The notes: generated from the sequence alone by a model not told the origin. A DNA stretch of 64,000 bases from Algicola sagamiensis DSM 14643 (GCF_000374485.1 NZ_KB894505.1:1-64000), one strand, 5' to 3'; numbered from the stretch's first letter, positions 38,978 to 48,928 are shown. Numbers and translations are program-made.

Positions 38978-39508
38978 TTGGATGCGACATTTATTGGTTT
39001 TACGACCATTGTAGGTCAAAGCCTGTATACAGTGATCAGTGTCATTTTACTTTGGGTAGCTTTTGCTTTTTTCTCTCCCTCTGATCAGGCCAAATATATT
39101 CCCTGCCTTGCAGCAGTTGCATGCAATTATGTTTTTACATCTTTGCAGGAGGCGCTATTTCTCATGGTGCAAGGGAGTATGGTTTTTTATGATATGGCTG
39201 CGATTTTGACCGGATTGATGGCTATCTCCAGCCTGTACTTTTTTAAAGCGTTACAGAAACGCCAAATACACACTTGGTTTGATGGTTTGTTTTATGGTTT
39301 GCAGTGGTTGTCCATTAGCTTAGTTTTGATCCTCCACGTGAATTCCATTTATCTCGAACGGTATTTTACTTCCTTACTCCCAATGTATAATTTTCTCGTC
39401 TATGTCATGAATATTCTTTTAATGCTGGCTGCAATATTTGTTGTTTGTGGCGGTGTCACGAATCGTAAAGAAATGAGCCAAGGAGCAGCCGTTTATCATG
39501 AAATATAA
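38978..39508 (+). CDS. Polytopic membrane protein of unknown function
   Basis: A 176-aa protein with about five hydrophobic segments (near residues 12-30, 35-55, 60-82, 100-120, 136-158). The start is TTG at 38978, supported by GAGGGG 8 bases upstream; no in-frame ATG fits. No family recognised. It probably forms an operon with its neighbours. Confidence 0.6.
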   Translation: MDATFIGFTTIVGQSLYTVISVILLWVAFAFFSPSDQAKYIPCLAAVACNYVFTSLQEALFLMVQGSMVFYDMAAILTGLMAISSLYFFKALQKRQIHTWFDGLFYGLQWLSISLVLILHVNSIYLERYFTSLLPMYNFLVYVMNILLMLAAIFVVCGGVTNRKEMSQGAAVYHEI

Positions 39509-39525
39509 AAAATGCACTAACTATC

Positions 39526-40068
39526 ATGAGTCTGTATAACTTTGTATTTGATTATCATTCGCCAAACTCCTGGCTTGATGCGCTTTACATATTGAGTGCA
39601 TATGGAGGCGTCATCTTGTGTATGATTTGTTTGTATATACATGCATTTGTCGTCGGTCGTCAGAGATGCTCTTTTCCAACATTACTTGCACTGGTCATCT
39701 ATTCGCTCTTTTCTATGCATCTAGATGACGGAATCAAAGGTGTTGAAGGGCTTTATTCATTATATTTTTTGAGTCATCTTACACTCGTTTTTTTTCTATT
39801 TACATTAATGGTCATGTTTCGTTATTGGCAAAGAATTTATACATTAATTCGATACGACTGGTATCTGTTGACCATTGCAGGGACTAAGTTATTTGCTGTT
39901 GGCAGTATGCAAGGCTTACTTCATTGGGGAATACAGTTTCAATCGATGACGACACTATATGCCGTTTGGATGCTTCTTTGCCATCTTATACTTTGTGTGT
40001 TGAGCCTATATTTATTATTGCTTGGTTATCGGGAGCGTGCATATGAACTACATTCAGTTTCTCATTGA
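39526..40068 (+). CDS. Polytopic membrane protein of unknown function
   Basis: A 180-aa protein with about five membrane segments, similar in size and layout to the preceding product, which suggests a related or partner subunit. It is separated from it by 17 bases and overlaps the next gene by 26 bases. No motif recognised. Confidence 0.6.
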   Translation: MSLYNFVFDYHSPNSWLDALYILSAYGGVILCMICLYIHAFVVGRQRCSFPTLLALVIYSLFSMHLDDGIKGVEGLYSLYFLSHLTLVFFLFTLMVMFRYWQRIYTLIRYDWYLLTIAGTKLFAVGSMQGLLHWGIQFQSMTTLYAVWMLLCHLILCVLSLYLLLLGYRERAYELHSVSH

Positions 40069-40399
40069 TCCCTTCGCTACTCCTTTTTTATTGCTGACAA
40101 GTCTTGGGGTTATTCCTGTACTGGTTCTATTTTATTTGGATACCCGCCATAGTAAAAAAGAAGAAGGTATATCTAAGCCTCCGGAATGTGCTTCGTCTAT
40201 TTATGATGGACCTTATGTGGAAGTTAGGGCTTTTATCGTTGGGCGTATTGTTGCAAAAATTCTTCTAGAGTCAAAAGCACTGGAAGCCAGTCGATCGATG
40301 CCAGGTTGTTTAGACGATAATTTGACAAGGAAAGAGCAGGAGTGGCTTCTTCGACGCAAAATTGCGTTGGAAAAAGCCAAGAAAGTCGGATTGTTATAG
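40043..40399 (+). CDS. Small membrane-anchored protein of unknown function
   Basis: A 118-aa protein with one hydrophobic segment (about residues 8-31) and a charged C-terminal helix-rich tail. The ATG at 40043 has a good RBS (GGGAG) inside the preceding gene; an in-frame TTG at 40022 is less likely. The layout mirrors the 130-aa product at 38540 (one membrane segment plus cytoplasmic tail). Confidence 0.6.
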   Translation: MNYIQFLIDPFATPFLLLTSLGVIPVLVLFYLDTRHSKKEEGISKPPECASSIYDGPYVEVRAFIVGRIVAKILLESKALEASRSMPGCLDDNLTRKEQEWLLRRKIALEKAKKVGLL

Positions 40400-40421
40400 G
40401 GTGTGAAGTATCACACCCTTT
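40399..40421. terminator. Bidirectional terminator
   Basis: GGGTGTGA at 40399-40406 pairs perfectly with TCACACCC at 40411-40418 around AGTA, followed by TTT. It lies between the convergent membrane-protein cluster and the M1 peptidase gene. Confidence 0.75.
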
Positions 40422-40425
40422 CAGG

Positions 40426-42264
40426 TTAGATTTTTAAAACACGATCCAAGCCATGCTGAGCAATAGGATGATAGCCAAGGCGCGACTTTCGATAGATTTC
40501 AAGAGCTAGTTCTCGTTGCCCGTATTGATTCAGTAATTTGTATAAAGGCACAATAAATCGCATACGACCAATACGTTGCATATATGTCGCCAGAGATGTA
40601 TTCGCCTGCGTGTATTGTAACGGTATGGTTCTTGAAAACCATGCCCAGGCAATTTCTGCATTTTGTGTGGTCGTGAACTGATATCGATTATCAAGCTGTT
40701 TCACTTGCTCTAAAGTCAGTGTTTCTGGCAGGTTTTCAATAAAGTACAGCCATTCATGAACACTCCAGTGGTTACTTTTTATCTGAGACGTTGTGATCTT
40801 TTGCGCTACCCAGTGATCGATCTGTTCCTGTACTTTCGTAAATGCAGGTGATGTGACATCCGGTGTTGTTTCAGGAAGTCCTTGGCCATATACCCATTCA
40901 TGAAGTTCTTTTTCTGTCATTCGGCCAGGGTACTTATCGAGTAACTGAGTCTGAATATATTGAGTGAAATGTTCACTCGTCATTGTTTGAAATTGATAGG
41001 TTTGAAAATAATTTTTAAGAAATATATCGAATGTTTTTCTTCCAAATTGCTGTTCTAAATAAGTGAGGAATAGCTGTCCCTTGCCATAAGGAATGGCACC
41101 AAAACTGTCATCAGGATCCTTATTTTGCGTGTTTACTTTCAATGACGTTTTTTCTAAAGGAATATCTTGGATGCTTTTTCGAACCCAGTCAGAAACGAGT
41201 GCCAGCTCCATTTGTGCACGTGCTGGTCCAAATACAGCTTCCATAATGCGATTCTCAACGTAAGAAGTGAATCCTTCGTTGAGCCATAGATCAGCCCATG
41301 TTGCATTGGTGACTAAGTTTCCTGACCAAGAGTGTGCCAGCTCGTGTGCGATAAGATTAACTAAGCTTTTATCCCCTGCAATGACGGTTGGTGTAATGAA
41401 TGACAGGCGTGGGTTTTCCATACCACCAAAGGGAAAACTAGGTGGTAAAATAAGTAGATCATATCTCCCCCAGGCATATGGACCGTAGAGTGTTTCCGCT
41501 TCATCGATCATGATTTGTGTATCGGAAAATTCCGCAACTGCTGCAGCGAGTGTTTCTTTTTCAGCATAGATGCCAGTCTGCTGACTCATTGCTTTAAAAT
41601 GAAGATTACCAACACCTATTGCAATGAGATAGGGAGGAATCGGTTGGGGCATATGGAACATATAGTCCCCATCTTTTTCCGCATTTTGAGTGTTATCTGC
41701 ACTCATGACTGCACGTAAGTCTGCTGGAGTATGAATGCGTGCAGTATAGGTCAGGCGCATCCCAGGCGTGTCTTGGATGGGGATCCAACTGCGACCATGG
41801 ATTGCTTGCGACTGGCTGAATAAAAAAGGGTATTTCTTTCCTGCTGTTTGTGCAGGTGTGAGCCACTGCAAACCCGTTGCTTCTGGAGATGTTTGGTAAT
41901 AAATACGAACACGCTCAGGTTGTTTTGGTAATGAAATCGTGAGCTTTTGCCCAAAAACTGGGTCGGAGGCACCAAGATGGTATGTTGTGCGATACCAGCT
42001 TTTATTCTGGCCTTGATACAGGATTTTTTTAATGGAGAGTTGCTTCGTATCCAGAATCAGGCTTTGTGCTTTTGGGTTGTGCCACACGAGGCGATGCTCA
42101 GCAAATCCTGCCAATGTTTTCTTTTGAAAATCGACGGATAGGTCGAGATATAAATGTTGAGTACTCACCTGATCAAGTACAGCAAAGGAGTGGGGATCTC
42201 TGCTATTTGTAGCATTTGATGTGCCAACCATCAGGAAGGTTATCAGCGTGAAAATGATTCTCAT
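40426..42264 (-). CDS. M1-family zinc aminopeptidase, exported
   Basis: A 612-aa gluzincin peptidase with a signal peptide (residues 1-18, ending TSNA). The exopeptidase motif GGMEN is at 280-284; zinc ligands are His307 and His311 in HELAHSW with Glu308 catalytic, and Glu330 in WLNEGFTSY. The C-terminal helical domain resembles leukotriene A4 hydrolase-type M1 enzymes. It probably trims peptides in the periplasm. It is transcribed alone. Confidence 0.93.
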   Translation of the reverse strand: MRIIFTLITFLMVGTSNATNSRDPHSFAVLDQVSTQHLYLDLSVDFQKKTLAGFAEHRLVWHNPKAQSLILDTKQLSIKKILYQGQNKSWYRTTYHLGASDPVFGQKLTISLPKQPERVRIYYQTSPEATGLQWLTPAQTAGKKYPFLFSQSQAIHGRSWIPIQDTPGMRLTYTARIHTPADLRAVMSADNTQNAEKDGDYMFHMPQPIPPYLIAIGVGNLHFKAMSQQTGIYAEKETLAAAVAEFSDTQIMIDEAETLYGPYAWGRYDLLILPPSFPFGGMENPRLSFITPTVIAGDKSLVNLIAHELAHSWSGNLVTNATWADLWLNEGFTSYVENRIMEAVFGPARAQMELALVSDWVRKSIQDIPLEKTSLKVNTQNKDPDDSFGAIPYGKGQLFLTYLEQQFGRKTFDIFLKNYFQTYQFQTMTSEHFTQYIQTQLLDKYPGRMTEKELHEWVYGQGLPETTPDVTSPAFTKVQEQIDHWVAQKITTSQIKSNHWSVHEWLYFIENLPETLTLEQVKQLDNRYQFTTTQNAEIAWAWFSRTIPLQYTQANTSLATYMQRIGRMRFIVPLYKLLNQYGQRELALEIYRKSRLGYHPIAQHGLDRVLKI

Positions 42265-42450
42265 AGCATACTCGTATTTTTAGGAATTTTATGGATACTA
42301 CAGCGCTGTTTGTAGACAAACAACAGACTTAAACGCACGAAAGAGAGATTGGTCGCAGAGGAATTTAGACATAATTGAATTTCAGCCTAGGCTAAATAAC
42401 AAGGGTATGTTGATGTCTATGCATCCGAGAAGATTAACTGAAATATTTCT

Positions 42451-42786
42451 ATGAACCAGAAAATATCATCACATCATCAGCTTGCAGTATTGTATCGTTT
42501 GGAGCCTGGCTGTTTGGGGCCAAATGGTGTCGAAACTATCGAGGCATTTTGTGCATATGCAAACAAGAATTTTCAGTCCAAATATTGTCGTTTTATGGCA
42601 CTCAATATTGTGCCAAGATTTGATAAAAACTTGCCAGAAATTGAATATGAAATGAATGGAAAGAAACTGAATCGTATTCAAGCGAATAAATATTTAAGTC
42701 GATTTGAGCATGATCTCGATGGCTTGGAAGAGGACTTACAGGAAGTCCTCGCGCATTTAATTGATGATTATCTAGCTGCTCAGTAG
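42451..42786 (+). CDS. Hypothetical 111-aa protein
   Basis: Not recognised. It is a soluble, mixed-charge protein without signal peptide or membrane segment, with an acidic C-terminal helix (LDGLEEDLQEVLAHLIDDYLAAQ region). The frame is open and codon use looks normal, but no clear RBS precedes the ATG. Confidence 0.5.
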   Translation: MNQKISSHHQLAVLYRLEPGCLGPNGVETIEAFCAYANKNFQSKYCRFMALNIVPRFDKNLPEIEYEMNGKKLNRIQANKYLSRFEHDLDGLEEDLQEVLAHLIDDYLAAQ

Positions 42787-42797
42787 TACCCAGTCGA

Positions 42798-43637
42798 TCA
42801 CAATAAAAAGTCCCCTAATGTTGGACGTTGTAACCAGTTATTTACTGACCAAGTTGAGTGCTGTTCCGTCACATGCATTGTAAATGCCTGCCTTGAACAC
42901 GCTGAGCGATTGGAACTGCTAAAGTGAGGCATATGACCATCGAATAATACAAGGCTTCCTGCCTTGACTGGAACAGCCTGTGCTTGTTCCAGAGTTGGCC
43001 AAGTCATTTCATTGAGCGTTGTATGCTCACCATGTCCTGTTTCATGATCCACTTCAAATCGGCGACGAAGCGGTGTTTGATGGCCTTCTGGTTGCACCCA
43101 GAGACAACCATTCTCAGGTGTCGCATCCTCCAAAGCAACCCAAAGGCCAATAATACGGCTGGGTGAATCGATGAGATAAGTCGCGTCTTGGTGCCAACAA
43201 ACCTCTTCTCCAATACCAGGTTGCTTGAATATATACATGGTTTGCTTGAGTATTGGCTGTTGGTAACCAATATCTCGTAAAATATTTCCAAAAACTGGCT
43301 GCGAGCAAAACTCACGAAAAGCAGGGATCAGATCATGCATTGCATGCCCAATTTTATTGATGCATAAATGTTTTGGCTTAAGCAGATTTCCATCTTCATC
43401 CAAAGCTTCCGCTTCTAAAAAGCAATGAACCCGCTGCGCTGAATCCATAAAATATTGATCGCGACCACGATCGTTATCTTTCGTTGTGAAGATCGTTTTA
43501 TGATGATCAATATTAAAATCGGCAATAACTTCTTGGGCTGCTGCCTTTAAGCTTTCCAGCTGTTGTGAATGGAAAAGCTCAGGTAAAACGAGAAAGCCTT
43601 GCTGATGAAAATGTTGTATTTGGTGCTTATCCAACAT
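42798..43637 (-). CDS. Phytanoyl-CoA dioxygenase (PhyH) family protein
   Basis: A 279-aa Fe(II)/2-oxoglutarate-dependent oxygenase. The metal-binding HxD is in CWHQDATYL (middle of the protein) and the distal His is in FDGHMPHFSSSNRS near the C terminus; an Arg a few residues later may bind 2-oxoglutarate. It would hydroxylate a small molecule or lipid; the substrate is unknown. It is followed upstream by a PhzF gene on the same strand. Confidence 0.87.
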   Translation of the reverse strand: MLDKHQIQHFHQQGFLVLPELFHSQQLESLKAAAQEVIADFNIDHHKTIFTTKDNDRGRDQYFMDSAQRVHCFLEAEALDEDGNLLKPKHLCINKIGHAMHDLIPAFREFCSQPVFGNILRDIGYQQPILKQTMYIFKQPGIGEEVCWHQDATYLIDSPSRIIGLWVALEDATPENGCLWVQPEGHQTPLRRRFEVDHETGHGEHTTLNEMTWPTLEQAQAVPVKAGSLVLFDGHMPHFSSSNRSACSRQAFTMHVTEQHSTWSVNNWLQRPTLGDFLL

Positions 43638-43651
43638 AAACGCGTCTCTTC

Positions 43652-44461
43652 TTAAGCATGTTGAAGTGTGATCTCAGAAGTAGGCAAAGTGATCACGCCT
43701 TCCATAAAAGCAACCGCTTGACCGATGATTTTGACGCGGTCACCATCCAATGTGCAGTCAAGATCACCACTGCGCTGAGAAATCTGACGAGCGTGACATG
43801 ATTGCTTTCCGAGCTTTTCAGCCCAAATTGGCATGAGGCTGCAATGTGCACTACCTGTGACTGGATCTTCAGGGACAGATAGCTCAGGTCCGAACCAGCG
43901 ACTCACAAAATCAACCTGCATTCCAGGTGCAGTCGCGACAATACCGCGATAAGGTAGTCCTTTGAATTTTAAAAAATCCGGAGTCAGAGAAGCAATTTCT
44001 GCTTCTGTAGAAAAGACACAAACAAGATCATCTGCAACATAGCATTCAACTGGTTCTGCGCCCAATGCTTCACAAGCATGTTCGGGGACATCAATTTTCT
44101 GAAGGGTATTTGCGGGGAAATTCAGCGCATAGCCACTTTCTAGAATATCGACATAGAGAGGACCACTTTTGCTCATAAATTTGAGCGTTGTTTCCGTGAC
44201 ACCTAGCTTTTGATGAAGTACAAAAGCAGTCGCAAGGGTTGCATGTCCACAGAGGTTGACTTCAGCTTCTGGAGTGAACCAACGGATGTGATAATGCTCT
44301 TCTTCGTGTACAAAAAAAGCGGTTTCTGAGAGATTGTTTTCACTCGCGATCTTTTGCATGAGTGAGTCAGGAAGCCAGTTTTCAAGAGGGATGACACCGG
44401 CTGGGTTGCCATGAAATAAATGACTTGTAAATGCGTCTATCTGATAAAACTTTAACTGCAT
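43652..44461 (-). CDS. PhzF-family isomerase/epimerase
   Basis: A 269-aa protein of the PhzF/diaminopimelate-epimerase-like fold: YQIDAFTSHLFHGNPAGV at the N terminus, the conserved Glu in NNLSETAFF, and DPVTGSAHCSL near the C terminus. The ATG at 44461 is preceded by AAGGATAGG. The upstream in-frame TTG at 44479 is not used. Function beyond isomerase is not known for most members. Confidence 0.88.
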   Translation of the reverse strand: MQLKFYQIDAFTSHLFHGNPAGVIPLENWLPDSLMQKIASENNLSETAFFVHEEEHYHIRWFTPEAEVNLCGHATLATAFVLHQKLGVTETTLKFMSKSGPLYVDILESGYALNFPANTLQKIDVPEHACEALGAEPVECYVADDLVCVFSTEAEIASLTPDFLKFKGLPYRGIVATAPGMQVDFVSRWFGPELSVPEDPVTGSAHCSLMPIWAEKLGKQSCHARQISQRSGDLDCTLDGDRVKIIGQAVAFMEGVITLPTSEITLQHA

Positions 44462-44478
44462 GATCCTATCCTTGTACA

Positions 44479-45663
44479 TTAAAAGTAATAGTGAAGATTC
44501 AACTGCAAGAAATCATCATTTCTTGCAAAATATAAAAGATCATCTTGGGTCTTTGCCTGGAAAATCCAAGCTTCGATTTCTAATTTCATGTGTTCGGTTA
44601 GACGAGTGGTCGCTTCTAGCTTGGCTGAACGGCTGTCTGAAAAATTTAAATCTTGACTCATCCCAAACAGTACTTCAGAGCTGTCAGCATCATTCAAGCT
44701 CAGTCTTAACCCTAAAAACAAATCATTTTGCCCAACGGAAGAGGCAGATTTTCCACGTTCATCCCATTGATGTTCTGCAATCCAGCCTAAATCATAAATA
44801 CTGTCCATAATGCCGATATGCGTATATTCAAAACCAATTGTGGTGGCTGTGAATGTTTCACGCAGGTTTCTACGGTGTATCCCTTCAAGCTTCCATAACC
44901 ATGCTTCATAGATGTACTGCAGTTCAAGACCATACTGCCGCATTTGCGGATAAAAGGGGCGAAGTTTTGGTGCTGTTGGGGTGCCAGCTGGCATGAAAAA
45001 CGGCTCTCGTTGAGTGCCATCAAAGAAGGATATGCCGACTTCCCAATCTTCAATAGAGTGGCTCCATCGAAATGCGAAATCAAGGTGGTGTTGTTCTGCT
45101 GCACTCTCATACTTCGTGAGTTGTTCATCAATGAGAATTGGAAAGCGTAATCGTCCTTCGCGACCAACAAAGGTTCGTTTTCTGAAATAGGGCATCAGAT
45201 ACATTTCAAACATACCGTGGTCGCTGGTATATGTGGTATGTAGCATGGGTTGCCCAAGTTTATCTTCTCCATCAATGCCTTCTACAATGTCCGTTTGATT
45301 GATCACATCAACAAGATGCTGTGATTCAGTCGTTCCCCAAAAGACTTTACTGATACCCACACGCCATTCTAAGTCTCCTTGTACATTGAGCCACATGAGT
45401 TCACGAATATCCCCATGGCTGCGATTGTCATCTTGAAAATCTAATCGATAAAAAGGTTTGAATGTCAGGCTGTGTGTTTCATCTTGCCAGCTGAAATAAA
45501 ACTCAGGCTCCAGCACAATGGAAGGCTGATGCGAGGGTTGTTCTGGAAATGTCGGATTTTGGTAGAAATACCGTTCCTCAAAGGACATTAAACCGGTTAC
45601 TTCAATAGCTGACACGCAGATTGGTGTCAGCACAAAATAGATGAGTGTTAAAAATCTTGCCAC
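44479..45663 (-). CDS. Outer-membrane beta-barrel protein of RND/LolA-like trio
   Basis: A 394-aa protein with a signal peptide (ending VSAIE) and alternating hydrophobic/aromatic strands throughout, ending in HYYF with the C-terminal Phe typical of outer-membrane barrels. It follows the LolA-like gene by 9 bases. This recurring RND-LolA-like-barrel order suggests a lipid or lipoprotein transfer system from inner to outer membrane. Confidence 0.75.
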   Translation of the reverse strand: MARFLTLIYFVLTPICVSAIEVTGLMSFEERYFYQNPTFPEQPSHQPSIVLEPEFYFSWQDETHSLTFKPFYRLDFQDDNRSHGDIRELMWLNVQGDLEWRVGISKVFWGTTESQHLVDVINQTDIVEGIDGEDKLGQPMLHTTYTSDHGMFEMYLMPYFRKRTFVGREGRLRFPILIDEQLTKYESAAEQHHLDFAFRWSHSIEDWEVGISFFDGTQREPFFMPAGTPTAPKLRPFYPQMRQYGLELQYIYEAWLWKLEGIHRRNLRETFTATTIGFEYTHIGIMDSIYDLGWIAEHQWDERGKSASSVGQNDLFLGLRLSLNDADSSEVLFGMSQDLNFSDSRSAKLEATTRLTEHMKLEIEAWIFQAKTQDDLLYFARNDDFLQLNLHYYF

Positions 45664-45672
45664 AGATAAACC

Positions 45673-46485
45673 TTAACGAGCCCGTTTCAGTGTTGCTTTG
45701 TTAAAATCTTTTTCTGAAAGTCCGGTCTTAAATTTCAGAGAATGGGTAATCAGCTCAGTGCGCTTTTTGGTAATGTGGTTTTGCATCAGTAACAGATCCG
45801 CACGCCAATATTGGTCTAGATATTGTTGATACTTTTGAAATGTCAGCGTTTTAAGTAGTGCGCCTTTGCGATCATAGTATTCAATTTTTTGTGGGCGATA
45901 TTCTTTTTGATCAACCCAAGCAACTAATCTGGTATATCCGGAATATTTATCAGTCGGCTTTTGTTCGACAACAAAACAAGCTTGTCCATTCACGACTTCA
46001 TCTTTTAGGTATTGATAAGTGTATTTTTCAATTTCAAATGAGCTTAAATCTTCATAGGCAAACTCGCTACCCATAAACGGGCCTGACTTATTCCTTGAAG
46101 AAATACGTTTCACACGCTTCAATGCAGGAAGATACAACCATTGTTCATCTGGACGCATCGCATGTGAAAAATTAAGAAAAGCTGTGCCTTTGACATCTCT
46201 AGGCTGATCGAAAATAGTCAACCCTTTATCTCCGTCATCCTTTACTTCCAATGTTTTCAGTTGCATCAATCGTTTACTTTGCTGCCCCTGTGCATTGTGC
46301 AGGATCATGCTCATTTCCGCGATGGAATCTCCCCATCCTTGATCACGATTTTTTCGTTCAATTGCGATACTTTTCCCTTTATCTGCGGGATCCATTGCGC
46401 TCGCAATCGCAGGGGTGAGAAGTGTGCAACAAAAGAAAGCGAAAAGAGGGATCCGCTTGAGATTATTCAGTTTAAATCGCTGCAT
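45673..46485 (-). CDS. Outer-membrane lipoprotein-sorting (LolA-like) periplasmic protein
   Basis: A 270-aa exported protein (hydrophobic core LIPLFAFFCCTLLTPAIASA-like near residues 12-30). The body matches the LolA-like group with LYLPALKRVKRISSRNKSGPFMGSEFAYED, known from proteins placed next to MMPL transporters. ATG at 46485 (RBS AGGTGG) overlaps the end of the RND gene by 14 bases; the in-frame start at 46509 lies deeper in that gene. It may shuttle a hydrophobic ligand. Confidence 0.82.
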   Translation of the reverse strand: MQRFKLNNLKRIPLFAFFCCTLLTPAIASAMDPADKGKSIAIERKNRDQGWGDSIAEMSMILHNAQGQQSKRLMQLKTLEVKDDGDKGLTIFDQPRDVKGTAFLNFSHAMRPDEQWLYLPALKRVKRISSRNKSGPFMGSEFAYEDLSSFEIEKYTYQYLKDEVVNGQACFVVEQKPTDKYSGYTRLVAWVDQKEYRPQKIEYYDRKGALLKTLTFQKYQQYLDQYWRADLLLMQNHITKKRTELITHSLKFKTGLSEKDFNKATLKRAR

Positions 46486-48772
46486 GTGTGGCCACCTTCT
46501 TATTATCAAAAATGATCAAAAACGCTGGTAAGAATAAGAAATCAATCAGGAGTGCGATCACGAGGATCATGCCAGTCAACAGACCCATATCTGAATTTAA
46601 TCGAAATGCAGACATCGCCAGAACAATAAATCCTGAGGAAAGAACAAGTGTTGTGATCCATAATGCGCGACCTACACTTGAGAATGCGTAATGAACTGCT
46701 TCTTCAGCACATAAGCCTTCTTCATCTCTGGCATGCTTATACTTTGACAGGAAATGGACGGTATCATCGACAATGATCCCAAGGCTCATTCCTGCTACGA
46801 CGGCGAGGCCCAAGTTGATTTCTCCGCTGATCAATCCCCAAACACCAAAACCAATGGTTGCTGGAACAATATTTGGGATCAAACTAATGAGTCCCATCCG
46901 TAGGCTTTTCAGTGCAAATACCAGAAGGCCAGAAATCAATATTAATGCCAGCGGTAAACTTTTCAGCATACTTTGCATATTGGTCTGCCCCACATGAGCA
47001 AACATGAGAGAGGGGCTTGCTGCTGTAAGCATGTAACTGGTTTTTTGTTTTTCAAACCACTGCTTTGCTCTGTATTCAAAAGCGATAAACTCATTTGACC
47101 CAAGGTTTTTTAATGTCACGACAATTTTTGTTGAAGATTTATCGATGTTGAGCTGATTGTTTAAATCCAGACCATAAGGAAGGGACATTTCGTAAAGCAG
47201 CAAATACTGCGCTGCAAGCTCGCGCTCTTGTGGGATTGTATAATGATCGGGGTTATCTGCATGCATGTTCATGTTCAATCGCTTAAAAGTATCACTGAGC
47301 GTTGCAACATGATCGACTTCGGGTTGTTCTCTGAGCCAACTTGAGAAAGATTCGAGAGTTTTGATGAATTGGGGATCGTTAATCCCACCAGGCACAGGTG
47401 TTGTCATTGCAAAATCAACCGTAGACATACCACTGATATTTTCTTGCAAAAAATCAACAGCCTGTCTGAACTCGGTTGTTTTGGCAAAGTATTTGGTCGC
47501 CTCATCGTTGACTTGATTGAGCACGATAAACCCTGAACATAAGGCGATGATGAAAATATTCACAACCAGCAGAGGCTTATGTTTTCGAATGACCCACTGT
47601 GCAAATTTTTCCATCGTCCCATTTGTTTGTCTGGCTTTCGCTGTTTTTATTGGCATGAGTATGAGCAGAGCAGGGAGCATCGTCATCGATAAGATGCAGG
47701 CGATCATGACACCCAGCGCAGTTAGATTGCCTAAATCTCTGATCACAGGAACATCTGAGAAGTTGAGCGTCATAAATCCAATGGCTGTGGTTATCGAAGT
47801 GATCCAGATCGGCATTAAATTTAGCTGCATACTATAAAGAATGGATTCACGCTTAGATTTTCCCTGCCTTAAGGCGAAGTTCATTGTGGCAATCACATGT
47901 ACACAGTCAGCAACGGCAAGCGTCATGATAATGGTGGGTACATTGACAGTCGCTGTACTCATGAAATATCCCATCCAACCGGATATTCCCATCGTAGAGA
48001 CGATAGATACAACGATCACGATGAGTGTTGCTATCGTTCCACCGATTGAACGGAGTAATATCAAGAGCATGATTAAGATAACCAAACCCATCAGTGGTAC
48101 GAGTGTCTGAGAGTCCTTTTGTGCTTCTGCTGCAAAACTGTAATTCATGAGCACGATCCCAGAATGAAAAAACTGAATATCGGGATTGTTCTGCTGTACC
48201 GACGCGGTGAGATTTCGAACAAACTCTGTGATTTCGTAAACTTGCTCGGTTTTGTCGTCGTCGGGTAGGTTGACCGTGATATTGATGATGGAAACGCGTC
48301 CATCTCCAGAGATGAGGCGGCCGAGCAGGTTCGGTTCAGTGGTCGCAATGTTCCTGATCTGCTCAATTTTTTGGGGGGTGAGTTCAACATCTTCCAAGAA
48401 AAGGTCTTCGACAATTAAGTCATCTCCATCTGCTTCGGTGTGTTGGAAATTGGTAATGGAGTCGACCCGAGATGAGTAGGGTGTTTGCCAGCTGGCCTCG
48501 GTAAGATCTTGGATTAGCTTGAGTCTTGCTGGCGTAAAAACATCGCCTTCTTTTGGGGCAATGGCAATGGTGATATTTTCATTTTTATTGAAGATACGTT
48601 GCATATCTTCGTATTCAATGCGTTGTGGGTAATCATCCTCAAAGAAGACTTTATAGTCCCCACGAAAGTAGAGTTGGCTTGAGCCATATCCTGCTAAAAA
48701 AGTGAATAAAACAGAGATAAAAAGGATGAACCAAGGTCTGTTTAGTACAATATCCAACCAGATTTTTTTCAT
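46472..48772 (-). CDS. MMPL/RND-superfamily transporter (HpnN-like)
   Basis: A 766-aa inner-membrane protein with the RND layout of two repeats: one membrane helix, a large periplasmic loop (about residues 35-225 and 420-620), then five helices. Conserved GIIVDDTVHFLSKY is in the second bundle. Hydrophobe exporters of this group move hopanoids or other lipids. It leads the operon with the LolA-like and barrel genes. Confidence 0.88.
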   Translation of the reverse strand: MKKIWLDIVLNRPWFILFISVLFTFLAGYGSSQLYFRGDYKVFFEDDYPQRIEYEDMQRIFNKNENITIAIAPKEGDVFTPARLKLIQDLTEASWQTPYSSRVDSITNFQHTEADGDDLIVEDLFLEDVELTPQKIEQIRNIATTEPNLLGRLISGDGRVSIINITVNLPDDDKTEQVYEITEFVRNLTASVQQNNPDIQFFHSGIVLMNYSFAAEAQKDSQTLVPLMGLVILIMLLILLRSIGGTIATLIVIVVSIVSTMGISGWMGYFMSTATVNVPTIIMTLAVADCVHVIATMNFALRQGKSKRESILYSMQLNLMPIWITSITTAIGFMTLNFSDVPVIRDLGNLTALGVMIACILSMTMLPALLILMPIKTAKARQTNGTMEKFAQWVIRKHKPLLVVNIFIIALCSGFIVLNQVNDEATKYFAKTTEFRQAVDFLQENISGMSTVDFAMTTPVPGGINDPQFIKTLESFSSWLREQPEVDHVATLSDTFKRLNMNMHADNPDHYTIPQERELAAQYLLLYEMSLPYGLDLNNQLNIDKSSTKIVVTLKNLGSNEFIAFEYRAKQWFEKQKTSYMLTAASPSLMFAHVGQTNMQSMLKSLPLALILISGLLVFALKSLRMGLISLIPNIVPATIGFGVWGLISGEINLGLAVVAGMSLGIIVDDTVHFLSKYKHARDEEGLCAEEAVHYAFSSVGRALWITTLVLSSGFIVLAMSAFRLNSDMGLLTGMILVIALLIDFLFLPAFLIIFDNKKVATHAAI

Positions 48773-48928
48773 TCTATGGCCCTGTCACCGAATCATTTCT
48801 AACACAGAGGTGAGTTGGTCGTATTCACCCAAAAGGACTAAAAGCATTTTTCTTTCATGAAATTACATTGAAGAGAGCATTATTCTACTCACAAAAAAAT
48901 AACGAATGGAAGAGATTTAGGAACCGAA

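Noticed and set aside
42451..42786. Possible antitoxin next to the PhyH gene
   Set aside because: No partner toxin, opposite strand orientation and no DNA-binding motif; kept only as a hypothetical gene.
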